Source: Phaeobacter sp. 11ANDIMAR09
Lineage (GTDB): Bacteria > Pseudomonadota > Alphaproteobacteria > Rhodobacterales > Rhodobacteraceae
Direction of reading: 5' to 3'
Length of the DNA stretch: 64,000 nucleotides
Assembly (NCBI RefSeq): GCF_001294455.1
Contig: NZ_LIKT01000010.1
Span: forward strand, 1-64,000
Shown here one piece after another: positions 25,454-33,826 of the stretch. The notes beneath the pieces are model-generated. The model was not told the DNA's origin. It did no database searches and worked only from the letters and a program-made list of their open reading frames with translations. Position numbers and translations under genes: made by a program. How positions within the stretch are numbered: the first letter of the stretch is position 1; each line of letters begins with the position of its first letter.

Positions 25454-27431
25454 AGGCGCGTGCAGCAGGATCTATGTCTCGTGCATTGGCCTGCTTATTT
25501 TCCTGTACCCGTTTGTCCCAGTCGGCGTCCTCCGTGTCAGCACTGGTGGTCCGGTTGTCGAACCCGTTGGTCTGGTCAACCTGGCCTTCCTCACGCTGGG
25601 CCGGGAGGGCCGACTGGACAGGGCCGGGGCGATGGATAAGGCGGTACAGTTCGAGGCCGGAGATCAGCATATCGCTCCAGGTCGGGCAGGCGATATAGCG
25701 GGGGTGCCAGTCTGGGGCAAAGCAGGCTTTGAAACGGCGCAGCCCCTGATCCATGCGCGCGGCATAGCGATGATCGGGCACGGCGGCCAGCGACAAGCGT
25801 GGGATCTCTTCGTCTTTGGCGGCGGCGATGGCTGCGCGCAGCAGGATGTGGCCGGTGCCATCTGGCGCATCCGGGCAGATGCGGATGAGGTCAAGACACC
25901 ACTCGCTGGCGGCAGTATGCAGGCTGACAAACCCAATGATGCGGTCCTCTTGCCAGGCCAGGAAGACACGTTGTGTCGCAAGGTAGTTGCCTTCGAACCG
26001 GCCCATGGTGGTGCCCCGCGCACCGCCGTGACGTCTTTGCCAGGCCTGATCCAGGGCCTCCATCTGGGTCAGGGGCAGAGTTGGCGGGGCAGGGAGCACG
26101 CTTATCCCAGCCTTTTCGGCATGGCGGAGTTTGCGACGCAGCTGGCGGTGGCTGGATCCCGCCTCGCTAAAACGCATCGGGGAGACCACGGCTTCGGCGG
26201 CAATGCGCAGAACGACCCATCCGGCCTGGCGCGCCTCGAGAGCGCTGCGAGCGGAACATTTGTAAAGACAGGCTGAGGCATTTCGCGCACGGGCGAAGCG
26301 GCGCAGGGGCGCAAATGTCTCTTTGCAGTGTCCTGTCATCGGATCAAACAGCGCGACCGAAATCTGCGGCGTGTTCAGCAGGGCCAATTCGTTGAAACCA
26401 AAGGCCTGAACATGGCCGCCGTTTTGCCGGATCACGGCGCTTTCAGCGCGCAGTCTGTCATGGGGCAGGGTCTCTGCGGGACGGCTCTGTGCGCCCAGAA
26501 GATCGGGATCAGCTGACGGCGCGCGCATGGGCTTTAGCCGATCCGGCAGGATCATCATCACACAGGAAATGGCGGCGGGAAGGGCATAGTAGACCAGCCG
26601 AAAGGCCAGCAAGGCGGCGAGCAGGCCAGTGCTGTCGTGGCTGGGAAGTAAGGTAAAGACCATCAGTTCGAGCGGGCCGGTGCCGCCGGGGGCCGAAGAG
26701 AGGATCGCTGCACCCAGAGCGATGGCATAGACCACCAAAAGGGTGGTCCAGGGGATATGCACTGTTTCGGGAAGCAAAATCCAAAGCGCGGTGCCTGCCG
26801 CCATCACATCCACCAGCGCCCAGACCGAGAGTGCTGCCATGGCAGCGAGCGAAGGCCAGCGCAGCGATATTGGCCCGATGGTCAGTCGGGGGGCGACAAA
26901 ACTGAGCAGGCTGGCAGCCACAACGGTGAGGACGAGCAGCGCTCCGACGGGTCTAAACCAGGTAAAGACGGGAAACAGGGCCATCGCCAAGCCGCATATC
27001 ATTGCCAGGGCGGCCATAAACGTCAGCCCCACCAGCCCCGTCAGCTGCGCGGCTTGCAGGACTGTCAGTCCGGGCACCAGCCGCCAGCGTGCATAGGCAC
27101 CGGTAAACAGGCCAAATCCCACCAATTGCGAAAAGGCGATCGCTGCCATCCCGGCGCGGCGAGCCTGGGCACCATCCAATCCTGTTTGCAAATGCCGGTG
27201 CGCCACGGCGTCATAGCGCCCCAGCGCCCAAAAGCTGATCAGGGTGGCCCCCAGGGCCGCCAGCCATTGCCACAGGTGCAACGCGCCCAGAAATTCGCTG
27301 ATCGCCACCAGCGAGGGCAGCTCTATGCGTGCCGAGAGGGCCCAGAGGCAGAGCGCGGCCATGGCAAAGGGCGCGGTCAGGCGCAGGAGGTTAAACGGAT
27401 GTCCCAGCAATGGGCGTTTGAGGCTCTGCAT
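25449..27431 (-). CDS. MprF-like membrane protein with C-terminal phosphatidylglycerol aminoacyltransferase domain
   Basis: A 660-residue protein. The first half (about residues 10-300) has about seven to eight membrane helices of the flippase-type (PF03706-like) fold with the motif AILSSAPGGTGPLELMVF; the second half (about 325-600) is a DUF2156-type acyltransferase domain that transfers an aminoacyl group to phosphatidylglycerol in MprF. The basic segment and a hydrophilic tail of about 60 residues follow. The role is inferred as membrane-lipid aminoacylation, giving resistance to cationic peptides. Which amino acid is used cannot be read. It overlaps a dyad at its stop codon. Confidence 0.85.
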   Translation of the reverse strand: MQSLKRPLLGHPFNLLRLTAPFAMAALCLWALSARIELPSLVAISEFLGALHLWQWLAALGATLISFWALGRYDAVAHRHLQTGLDGAQARRAGMAAIAFSQLVGFGLFTGAYARWRLVPGLTVLQAAQLTGLVGLTFMAALAMICGLAMALFPVFTWFRPVGALLVLTVVAASLLSFVAPRLTIGPISLRWPSLAAMAALSVWALVDVMAAGTALWILLPETVHIPWTTLLVVYAIALGAAILSSAPGGTGPLELMVFTLLPSHDSTGLLAALLAFRLVYYALPAAISCVMMILPDRLKPMRAPSADPDLLGAQSRPAETLPHDRLRAESAVIRQNGGHVQAFGFNELALLNTPQISVALFDPMTGHCKETFAPLRRFARARNASACLYKCSARSALEARQAGWVVLRIAAEAVVSPMRFSEAGSSHRQLRRKLRHAEKAGISVLPAPPTLPLTQMEALDQAWQRRHGGARGTTMGRFEGNYLATQRVFLAWQEDRIIGFVSLHTAASEWCLDLIRICPDAPDGTGHILLRAAIAAAKDEEIPRLSLAAVPDHRYAARMDQGLRRFKACFAPDWHPRYIACPTWSDMLISGLELYRLIHRPGPVQSALPAQREEGQVDQTNGFDNRTTSADTEDADWDKRVQENKQANARDIDPAARAS

Positions 27432-27540
27432 AGCGATCTTTCTGCGGGGCCCGGAAGGGGCAGAAATATCAATCTAGCAAGCGCAGGTTTTTGTGACGTT
27501 AATTCCCCATGTCAAAGGGCGATCTCTCTGCCAAACTTGG

Positions 27541-27867
27541 CTAGGTGGCCTCCAGCATTTCTGCGGTCGCCTGGGTCAGGAACTCGGCCATCTTTGCCTT
27601 GATGTCCTCACGCGTGACCTCACTCTGTTGTTGGGCGACTAAATCCGTGGAAATCTTATTCAGCACGTCATCATGGCCGGGATGCTGCAGGTCGGCGGTG
27701 ACGACCTCAGCCGCGTAGCCTTCTGCCGCCGCACCGCTCAGGTTCAATATATTTGCGGCCCACAGACCCAGGAGTTTGTTGCAGCGGGCCCGCGCTTGAA
27801 ACCGAAGATCAAGGTCATGCGCAAATTTTGCCTCAAAGGCCTGCACGCGGTCATCAAATGTCGTCAT
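27541..27867 (-). CDS. DUF1476 protein, F1-ATPase zeta (inhibitor) subunit
   Basis: A 108-residue helical protein of the DUF1476 family, identified in Paracoccus denitrificans as the zeta subunit that inhibits ATP hydrolysis by F1-ATPase. The N-terminal TTFDDRVQAFEAKFAHDLDLRFQARARCNKLLGLWAA matches the family strongly, and length is typical (104-110). ATG 27867 has GGAGGA 6 bases upstream; the longer frame to 28065 has no ribosome site. It lies 109 bases upstream of the MprF-like gene on the same strand. Confidence 0.93.
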   Translation of the reverse strand: MTTFDDRVQAFEAKFAHDLDLRFQARARCNKLLGLWAANILNLSGAAAEGYAAEVVTADLQHPGHDDVLNKISTDLVAQQQSEVTREDIKAKMAEFLTQATAEMLEAT

Positions 27868-28248
27868 CTCATGTCCTCCATAATGCAATGTCACAGTATC
27901 AATATGGGGCAACTTGCTGCCCGGAACAGAGCTTGCGACAATTTGCCAAGCCGTCCTGGCGCGCTTGCAAGGCTGTGGCATCGGCTGTGATCCTTGCCGG
28001 TAAGGTCTGTGAGCGCACTTGCCAGGCCACATAGCTGGCGGCCTTTGCGCTGGCGGCGGGGGCAATCAGGCCTGGCGAATAGAGGCCGTGTCCCGCCTTT
28101 GGGGTCGATTTCACTGCGACAATCTATCCAAAACCACCTCTATTTGTCTGCAGCGCGCCAGTATACTTGCAGCATTTCACCCCTTGCCCTATGAGAGCGG
28201 CAAGAAACCGGGCCGGGATTCCTGGCCTTTGACTCTGAAAGGCTCCTC
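27868..28248. other. Gap between zeta-subunit gene and purC
   Basis: About 380 bases with no firm gene. A 71-residue minus-strand frame (27899-28114, GTG start, no ribosome site) has fairly coding-like third positions but nothing recognisable. The region also serves the divergent promoters of the two flanking genes. Confidence 0.4.
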
Positions 28249-29010
28249 ATGGCACGTCGCAAGAAGATCTACGAAGGCAAAGCCAAAACGCTGTATGAAG
28301 GTCCGGAACCGGGCACCATCGTGCAGTATTTCAAGGATGACGCCACTGCGTTCAACGCCGAAAAGAAAGACGTGATCGAAGGCAAGGGCGTGCTGAACAA
28401 CCTGCTGAGCGAATATTTCATGCAGGGCCTGGGCCAGATCGGCGTGCCAACGCATTTCCTGAAGCGTCTGAACATGCGCGAGCAGTTGGTACGTTCCTGC
28501 GAGATCATTCCTTTGGAAGTGATCGTGCGCAACTATGCTGCGGGTTCCATGTCCAAACGGCTTGGCATTGATGAGGGCACGCAGCTGCCGCGCCCCATCG
28601 TCGAATATTGCTACAAAGACGACAGCCTGGGCGACCCGCTGGTCTCGGAAGAGCACATCGCCGCCTTTGGTTGGGCCAGCCAGCAGGATATGGATGATAT
28701 CCTCAGCCTGGCGCTGCGGGTGAATGATTTTATGTCCGGTGTGATGTTTGGTGTTGGTATCCGTCTGGTGGATTTCAAGATCGAAATCGGCCGCGTCTAT
28801 GACGGTGATTTTCAGCGTCTTGTGGTCGCCGATGAGATCAGCCCCGACAGCTGCCGTCTGTGGGACATCGAAAGCGGTCAGAAGCTCGACAAGGATGTGT
28901 TCCGCCGCGATCTGGGCAGCCTGACGGATGCCTATAGCGAAGTGGCGCGCCGTCTCGGTGTGATGCCAAATACGCCGCCGACACCCAGTAAACCAACGCT
29001 GGTGAACTGA
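28249..29010 (+). CDS. purC: Phosphoribosylaminoimidazole-succinocarboxamide synthase
   Basis: A 253-residue SAICAR synthetase (CAIR plus aspartate plus ATP to SAICAR, purine synthesis). Motifs [12 protein letters not shown] at the N-terminus, GIPTHF-like ([10 protein letters not shown]), the signature [10 protein letters not shown] and [12 protein letters not shown] are all present. The gene ends at a strong terminator before purS, so purC may be its own unit. The ATG at 28249 has AAAGG upstream. Confidence 0.98.
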   Translation: MARRKKIYEGKAKTLYEGPEPGTIVQYFKDDATAFNAEKKDVIEGKGVLNNLLSEYFMQGLGQIGVPTHFLKRLNMREQLVRSCEIIPLEVIVRNYAAGSMSKRLGIDEGTQLPRPIVEYCYKDDSLGDPLVSEEHIAAFGWASQQDMDDILSLALRVNDFMSGVMFGVGIRLVDFKIEIGRVYDGDFQRLVVADEISPDSCRLWDIESGQKLDKDVFRRDLGSLTDAYSEVARRLGVMPNTPPTPSKPTLVN

Positions 29011-29028
29011 TCTGCGAAGGCAAACCTC

Positions 29029-29067
29029 CCACCCCCGGCATTTGCAAACGGGGGTGGCACTATTTTT
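29029..29067 (+). terminator. Rho-independent terminator after purC
   Basis: CCACCCCCG (29029-29037) and CGGGGGTGG (29049-29057) form a perfect 9-bp stem followed by CACTATTTTT. It separates purC from purS and purQ and allows independent or attenuated expression of the latter. Confidence 0.85.
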
Positions 29068-29120
29068 CTGCAAAGGGCGCGACCAGGGGTCGGCTCCCAT
29101 CGAAGCTGAGGAACGACACG

Positions 29121-29351
29121 ATGAAGGCACGGGTGCATGTAATGCTGAAGAACGGAGTTCTGGATCCACAGGGTGAGGCCGTGCGCCACGCGCTTGGGGC
29201 TCTGGGATTTGACAAGGTCGAAGGCGTACGGCAGGGCAAGGTGATTGATCTTGAACTGGCTTCCGGTGCCACCGAGGCCGATGTGACCGAGATGTGCGAA
29301 AAGCTGCTCGCCAATACTGTGATCGAATCCTACAGCATCGAGATGAAGTGA
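29121..29351 (+). CDS. purS: Phosphoribosylformylglycinamidine synthase subunit PurS
   Basis: A 76-residue small subunit of the three-part FGAM synthase (PurL-PurQ-PurS) that bridges the ammonia channel between glutaminase and synthase. The family core [24 protein letters not shown] and the final [12 protein letters not shown] are present. GAGGAAC precedes the ATG. Its TGA overlaps the purQ ATG by 1 base (TGATG), so the two are coupled. Confidence 0.96.
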   Translation: MKARVHVMLKNGVLDPQGEAVRHALGALGFDKVEGVRQGKVIDLELASGATEADVTEMCEKLLANTVIESYSIEMK

Positions 29352-30019
29352 TGAAAGCAGCCGTCGTCGTATTTCCCGGATCCAACTGTGACCGCGATCT
29401 AGCGGTTGCCTTTGAGCAGGCCGGTTTTGATGTCTCGATGGTCTGGCACAAGGACAGCGTGCTGCCCGAAGGCGTTGATATCGTCGGCGTTCCCGGTGGA
29501 TTTTCCTATGGGGACTACCTGCGCTGTGGCGCCATCGCGGCCCAATCGCCGATCTGTCAGGCGGTGGTTGAACATGCCAATCGTGGTGGCTATGCCATGG
29601 GCGTCTGCAATGGCTTCCAGATCCTTACAGAAACCGGTGTTCTGCCAGGCGCGCTGCTGCGCAATGCCGGGCTGAAATACATCTGCCGTACCGTGGATCT
29701 GCAGGTCGCCACCGAAGACAGTGTCTTTACCAATGGCTATGCCAAGGGCGACGTGATTGGCATTCCGATCGCGCATCACGATGGTAACTATTTCGCCGAT
29801 GCCGATACCATCGCGGCCCTCAAGGATCAGGACCGCATTGCCTTTACCTATGCGGATAACCCCAATGGTTCGGTTGATGATATCGCCGGTATCCTGTCGG
29901 AAAACCGCCGGGTTCTGGGCATGATGCCCCACCCCGAACGGGCCGCCGACGAGGGCCATGGCGGCACCGATGGAACGGCAGTCTTTCGCGCATTGGCTGG
30001 TATCGTCGCCGCAGCGTGA
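29351..30019 (+). CDS. purQ: Phosphoribosylformylglycinamidine synthase subunit PurQ
   Basis: A 222-residue class I glutaminase subunit. The catalytic Cys is C86 in [12 protein letters not shown], with the His-Glu pair in MMPHPERA near residue 200, and the oxyanion motif [10 protein letters not shown] earlier. It hydrolyses glutamine to supply ammonia to PurL, which is not in this window. Start chosen at ATG 29351 because of the overlap with the purS stop. Confidence 0.97.
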   Translation: MKAAVVVFPGSNCDRDLAVAFEQAGFDVSMVWHKDSVLPEGVDIVGVPGGFSYGDYLRCGAIAAQSPICQAVVEHANRGGYAMGVCNGFQILTETGVLPGALLRNAGLKYICRTVDLQVATEDSVFTNGYAKGDVIGIPIAHHDGNYFADADTIAALKDQDRIAFTYADNPNGSVDDIAGILSENRRVLGMMPHPERAADEGHGGTDGTAVFRALAGIVAAA

Positions 30020-30055
30020 CTTGAGCTCCTGCGGCGTCAGGAATAGGGTTGACCT

Positions 30056-31828
30056 ATGAATGCGCCGCAGACCTCCAAACCACTTCCCGCACATGATTCC
30101 GGCTCGCGTACCATTCCCTGGGGCGCGCGGTTGGCGTTATTGCTGTTCATGGGTGTCGCGGCTGTCACTGTCTGGGTGACCAACCAGCAATTGACCCATC
30201 GCTTCACTGACAGCACCCGCAACCGCGGTGAGCTGCGCTTGGCCCTGTATTCTGGTAACCTCGTCAGTGAGTTGCGCCGCCATGCGATTGTGCCGCAGCT
30301 TTTGGCGCGTGACCAAACCCTGATTGCCGCGCTGCAAAGCCAGGACTTTTCCCTGTCAACTCAGCGGCTGTTGTCCTTTATCGAAGAGATCGGCGCAGAT
30401 TCGATCATGCTCATGGCTAGTGATGGGCGCACGGTTGCTGCGACCAATCGCAACCGGCTGGGGGAAAATCACCGCAACGAGGCCTATTTTGTCGATGCGG
30501 CGCGCGCCAGATCCACAGTGTTTTCGGTGATCAAGCGCGAGGTCGGCGGCTATCGCTTTACCTATTCCCGCCGCGTGGTTGATACCTCTGGTCTGCTGGG
30601 TGTCATCGTTATCGAGGTGGATCTGCGCAAGTTCGAACGCGCCTGGGCCGGGGTTTCGGATGCGGTGATGGTCACAGACAGCAAGGGCAATATTGTGCTG
30701 GCCACCGAGGCCCGTTGGCGGGGCCTGCAGGAGGCCGAGGCCCTGGTGCTGCAGACGCCCGAAAGCGCCATTCAGCGCGCCATCCGGGCAACCGCCGACT
30801 GGAGCACCCTTCCACCCGACGCCTATCTGCAGGGAGAGGCGGTGATGCGCCTGGAAAACCGGGTGCCGTTTCAGGGGTGGCGGATGACCTCGTTCACCAC
30901 CTTTGCCTCGATCCGCGAGCGGGTAAATGCGGTTCTGGCGCTGGAAATCATGGGATTCGCTATCCTGCTGGCGCTGGCCTTTTACGCGCTCAGCCGTAAG
31001 ACGGCGCTGCGGATGGCCCTGTTTCAGCGCGAGTCGGCGGAGCTTCGCGTATTGAATGCCCGGCTCCAGCGGGAAATTGCCGAGCGCGAGCGCATGCAAA
31101 AGACCCTCGCTGTGGCCGAGCAAAGCCTGGCGCAGAGCTCGAAGCTGGCCGCTTTGGGCGAGATGTCCGCTGCCGTCAGTCACGAGTTGAACCAGCCCTT
31201 AGCGGCGATGAAAACCTATCTGGCGGGCGCGCGGCTCTTGCTCAATCGCAACCGGCCCGAAGAGGCGTTGGCTTCCTTTGGGCGGATTGATGATTTGATC
31301 GAACGCATGGGCGCCATTACCCGTCAGCTTAAGTCTTACGCGCGCAAGGGGGGCGATGCCTTTAGCCCTGTAAACTTGGGCGATGCGTTGGCCTCGAGCC
31401 TGTCGATGATGGAGCCGCAGCTGCGCCAGCGCCATGTCAAGATCACCCGCATCCTGCCCGATGACCCGGTCTTTGTCATGGCTGACCGGATGCGGTTGGA
31501 GCAGGTCATGGTCAACCTCTTGCGCAATGCGTTGGATGCTACCAAATCAGTGGAAGAGCCTGAGGTGGAGATCCTGCTTGCTGCCGGTGAGACCGCGACC
31601 TTGACGGTGCGCGACAACGGGATTGGGATTGAGGATTTTGGCAGCCTGTTTGACCCGTTCTACACCACCAAACAGGCGGGTGACGGTGTCGGGCTCGGAC
31701 TTGCTATCTCCTCTGGGATCGTGAACGACCTAGGGGGACGGTTGGCGGCGCGCAACGGACAAAAGAGCGGCGCCGTATTTGAGATGCAATTGCCGATCCT
31801 TGTGGATGGCATCGAGGCCGCTGAGTAA
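30056..31828 (+). CDS. dctB: Sensor histidine kinase, DctB-like
   Basis: A 590-residue membrane kinase. A helix near residues 20-42 and another near 295-315 flank a periplasmic sensor domain of the type that binds C4-dicarboxylates; a short coiled-coil linker follows; the phospho-acceptor is H376 in SAAVSHELNQPLAAM, and ATPase boxes N (NLLRNALDA), G1 (DNGIGIEDFG) and G2 (GVGLGLAIS) are present. It is paired with the response regulator at 31862, 33 bases downstream. The usual DctPQM transporter is not in the window, so the target and ligand are inferred. Confidence 0.9.
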   Translation: MNAPQTSKPLPAHDSGSRTIPWGARLALLLFMGVAAVTVWVTNQQLTHRFTDSTRNRGELRLALYSGNLVSELRRHAIVPQLLARDQTLIAALQSQDFSLSTQRLLSFIEEIGADSIMLMASDGRTVAATNRNRLGENHRNEAYFVDAARARSTVFSVIKREVGGYRFTYSRRVVDTSGLLGVIVIEVDLRKFERAWAGVSDAVMVTDSKGNIVLATEARWRGLQEAEALVLQTPESAIQRAIRATADWSTLPPDAYLQGEAVMRLENRVPFQGWRMTSFTTFASIRERVNAVLALEIMGFAILLALAFYALSRKTALRMALFQRESAELRVLNARLQREIAERERMQKTLAVAEQSLAQSSKLAALGEMSAAVSHELNQPLAAMKTYLAGARLLLNRNRPEEALASFGRIDDLIERMGAITRQLKSYARKGGDAFSPVNLGDALASSLSMMEPQLRQRHVKITRILPDDPVFVMADRMRLEQVMVNLLRNALDATKSVEEPEVEILLAAGETATLTVRDNGIGIEDFGSLFDPFYTTKQAGDGVGLGLAISSGIVNDLGGRLAARNGQKSGAVFEMQLPILVDGIEAAE

Positions 31829-31861
31829 CGGCCCAAGGAATTGGAAGAGAAGGGGTGTCCT

Positions 31862-33199
31862 ATGGCACAGGCCATGAAAATCGCGATCGTGGATGATGAG
31901 CAGGATATGCGCCAGTCGATCAGCCAATGGCTGGCATTGTCGGGCTATGACACTGAAACCTTTGCCAGTGCCGAAGAGGCGCTCAAGGTGCTGGGGGCTG
32001 ACTACCCCGGCATTGTCATTTCCGACATCAAGATGCCAGGCATGGATGGCATGCAGTTCCTGAAAAAGCTGATGGGCAGCGATAGTGGCCTGCCAGTGAT
32101 CATGATCACCGGCCATGGCGATGTGCCCATGGCGGTCGAAGCGATGCGGGTCGGGGCTTTTGATTTCCTGGAGAAACCTTTCAACCCCGACCGCATGTCT
32201 GAGCTGGCAAAGCGGGCTACCGGCGCGCGCCGGCTGACGCTGGACAACCGGGCGCTGCGGCGGGAATTGTCGGATGGCAGCCAGATCATGAAAAAGCTCA
32301 TCGGCATGAGCCCGGTGATGGAACGCCTGCGCGAGGATATTCTGGATCTGGGTCAGGCCGATGGCCATGTGCTGATCGACGGTGAAACCGGCACCGGCAA
32401 AACGCTGGTGGCCCATGCGCTGCACGCTGTTGGCAGCCGCGCGGGCAAGAAATTTGTGCTGATCTCCTGCTCTGCCCTGGAAGAGGATGCCCTGTCCAAA
32501 CGCCTGTTTGGCCCGATGCAGCCCGAAGATAGCCTGCTGCCAGCCATGGAAGAGGCGCGTGGTGGCACTTTGGTTCTGGAGGGCATTGAGGCCCTGAGCG
32601 AAACTCTGCAGGCCAAACTGCTGAGCGCGATCAACGAGCAGGGGACGCCGGGTGAGACGCGGATCATTGCAATCTCTAACCTACAAGAGGCCGGCAAGAC
32701 CTGCGAAGATACTCTGCGTTCGGATCTGTTTTATCGTCTGGCAGCGCTGCGCATTATGGTGCCGCCGCTGCGCCAGCGTGGCGAAGATATCCTGACGCTC
32801 TTTACGCGGCTCTGTGAACAGTTTGCCGAGGAATACGGCTGTGATGCGCCACAGGTTTCGGCGCAGGAAGCGGCCCAGTTGCTGCAGGCCCCCTGGCCGG
32901 GCAATGTGCGCCAGCTGATCAATGTGGCTGAACGTGCGGTGCTGCAGGCGCGGCGTGGATCCGGCACCATTGCTTCGCTTTTGATGTCGGACCACGAAGA
33001 GATGCAGCCGGTGATGACCACCGAGGGCAAGCCTTTGAAAGAATATGTCGAAGCTTTTGAACGCATGTTGATTGATAACACCATGCGTCGCCACAAGGGC
33101 TCGATTGCAAGCGTCATGGAAGAGCTCTGTCTGCCGCGCCGAACCCTGAATGAAAAGATGGCAAAATACGCGTTGCAGCGGTCTGACTATCTGGGATAA
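31862..33199 (+). CDS. dctD: DctD-like response regulator with AAA+ domain lacking GAFTGA
   Basis: A 445-residue response regulator: receiver domain (phospho-acceptor D55 in VISDIKMPGMDG), AAA+ domain with Walker A GETGTGKT at 174-181, and a Fis-type helix-turn-helix at the C-terminus (VMEELCLPRRTLNEKMAKY), which matches DctD. The GAFTGA loop that touches sigma54, expected near residues 217-228, is replaced by a different sequence (FGPMQPEDSLLPA), and Walker B reads TLVLEGIE instead of a DE pair. Such a protein is unlikely to activate sigma54 promoters and may act with sigma70, as NtrC does in Rhodobacter. ATG 31862 has AAGGGG upstream. Confidence 0.9.
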   Translation: MAQAMKIAIVDDEQDMRQSISQWLALSGYDTETFASAEEALKVLGADYPGIVISDIKMPGMDGMQFLKKLMGSDSGLPVIMITGHGDVPMAVEAMRVGAFDFLEKPFNPDRMSELAKRATGARRLTLDNRALRRELSDGSQIMKKLIGMSPVMERLREDILDLGQADGHVLIDGETGTGKTLVAHALHAVGSRAGKKFVLISCSALEEDALSKRLFGPMQPEDSLLPAMEEARGGTLVLEGIEALSETLQAKLLSAINEQGTPGETRIIAISNLQEAGKTCEDTLRSDLFYRLAALRIMVPPLRQRGEDILTLFTRLCEQFAEEYGCDAPQVSAQEAAQLLQAPWPGNVRQLINVAERAVLQARRGSGTIASLLMSDHEEMQPVMTTEGKPLKEYVEAFERMLIDNTMRRHKGSIASVMEELCLPRRTLNEKMAKYALQRSDYLG

Positions 33200-33826
33200 C
33201 GCCCCGTTTGCCCGCGGGACAAATCTGTCCTGTGGGTAAAAAGGCTTTTTGGTGTCGCCTCAGTGATTTGGCCTGGGGATGAGGTGAAAGGACGGCGCCA
33301 TTTTTTGGATTCGTTCATCATACCTTCATCATTTTGGCTTTTATCCGCTTTGTTGCCCTCTCCACAGGCCTGCAATGACGAATGTCCATTGTCATTTCCA
33401 CAAGCCTGGTCTTATGGTGAGGCTATGGATTGAGGTCTGACGATTGGCCCCCCATTTTTTGAGATTCGCTGTCTCGCACTTTTGACTGGCATGACCCGTG
33501 ATCGGAACGACCCGACATCGGACTGAGCCGAAAAGACAAGACAGACCGATTGGCTCCGAAACCATACGGAGCAGCTAAGCGCCTCTTTGATCAATCAGAG
33601 AGGGATAACAAGGCAGGCAACGGGCCCTCCCGACCTGTCGGAGAAGAAACGCGATGACGCGCGCGCGAGCGAAGAGCATACAGGCACGAGGACCGGACGT
33701 TTGTTCCAGGGCCATCTCCTGTAGTGCGCCGTCCCAGATCGCCCTGACAAGACACCCCCCAATACATGCGCGGCCCCCTGACAAGGGAAGGCTTGCGTCT
33801 GCGCAGGGTAGGTGCACTAAGGAAAC
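33200..33826. other. 627-base region upstream of rne
   Basis: No supported gene. It holds the dctD terminator at 33211-33252 and otherwise long AT-rich and CCCC-rich stretches (for example the segment AAGACAAGACAGACCG) that I cannot assign. The length suggests a long 5' untranslated region for rne, which in E. coli carries its autoregulatory site. Confidence 0.5.
33211..33252 (+). terminator. Terminator after dctD
   Basis: CCCGCGGGAC (33211-33220) and GTCCTGTGGG (33227-33236) pair over 10 bp (two G-U), then TAAAAAGGCTTTTT. It closes the dctB-dctD operon. Confidence 0.6.

Noticed and set aside
28189-29451. 420-residue antisense frame over purC and purS
   Set aside because: It covers two certain purine genes and a terminator in the opposite direction.
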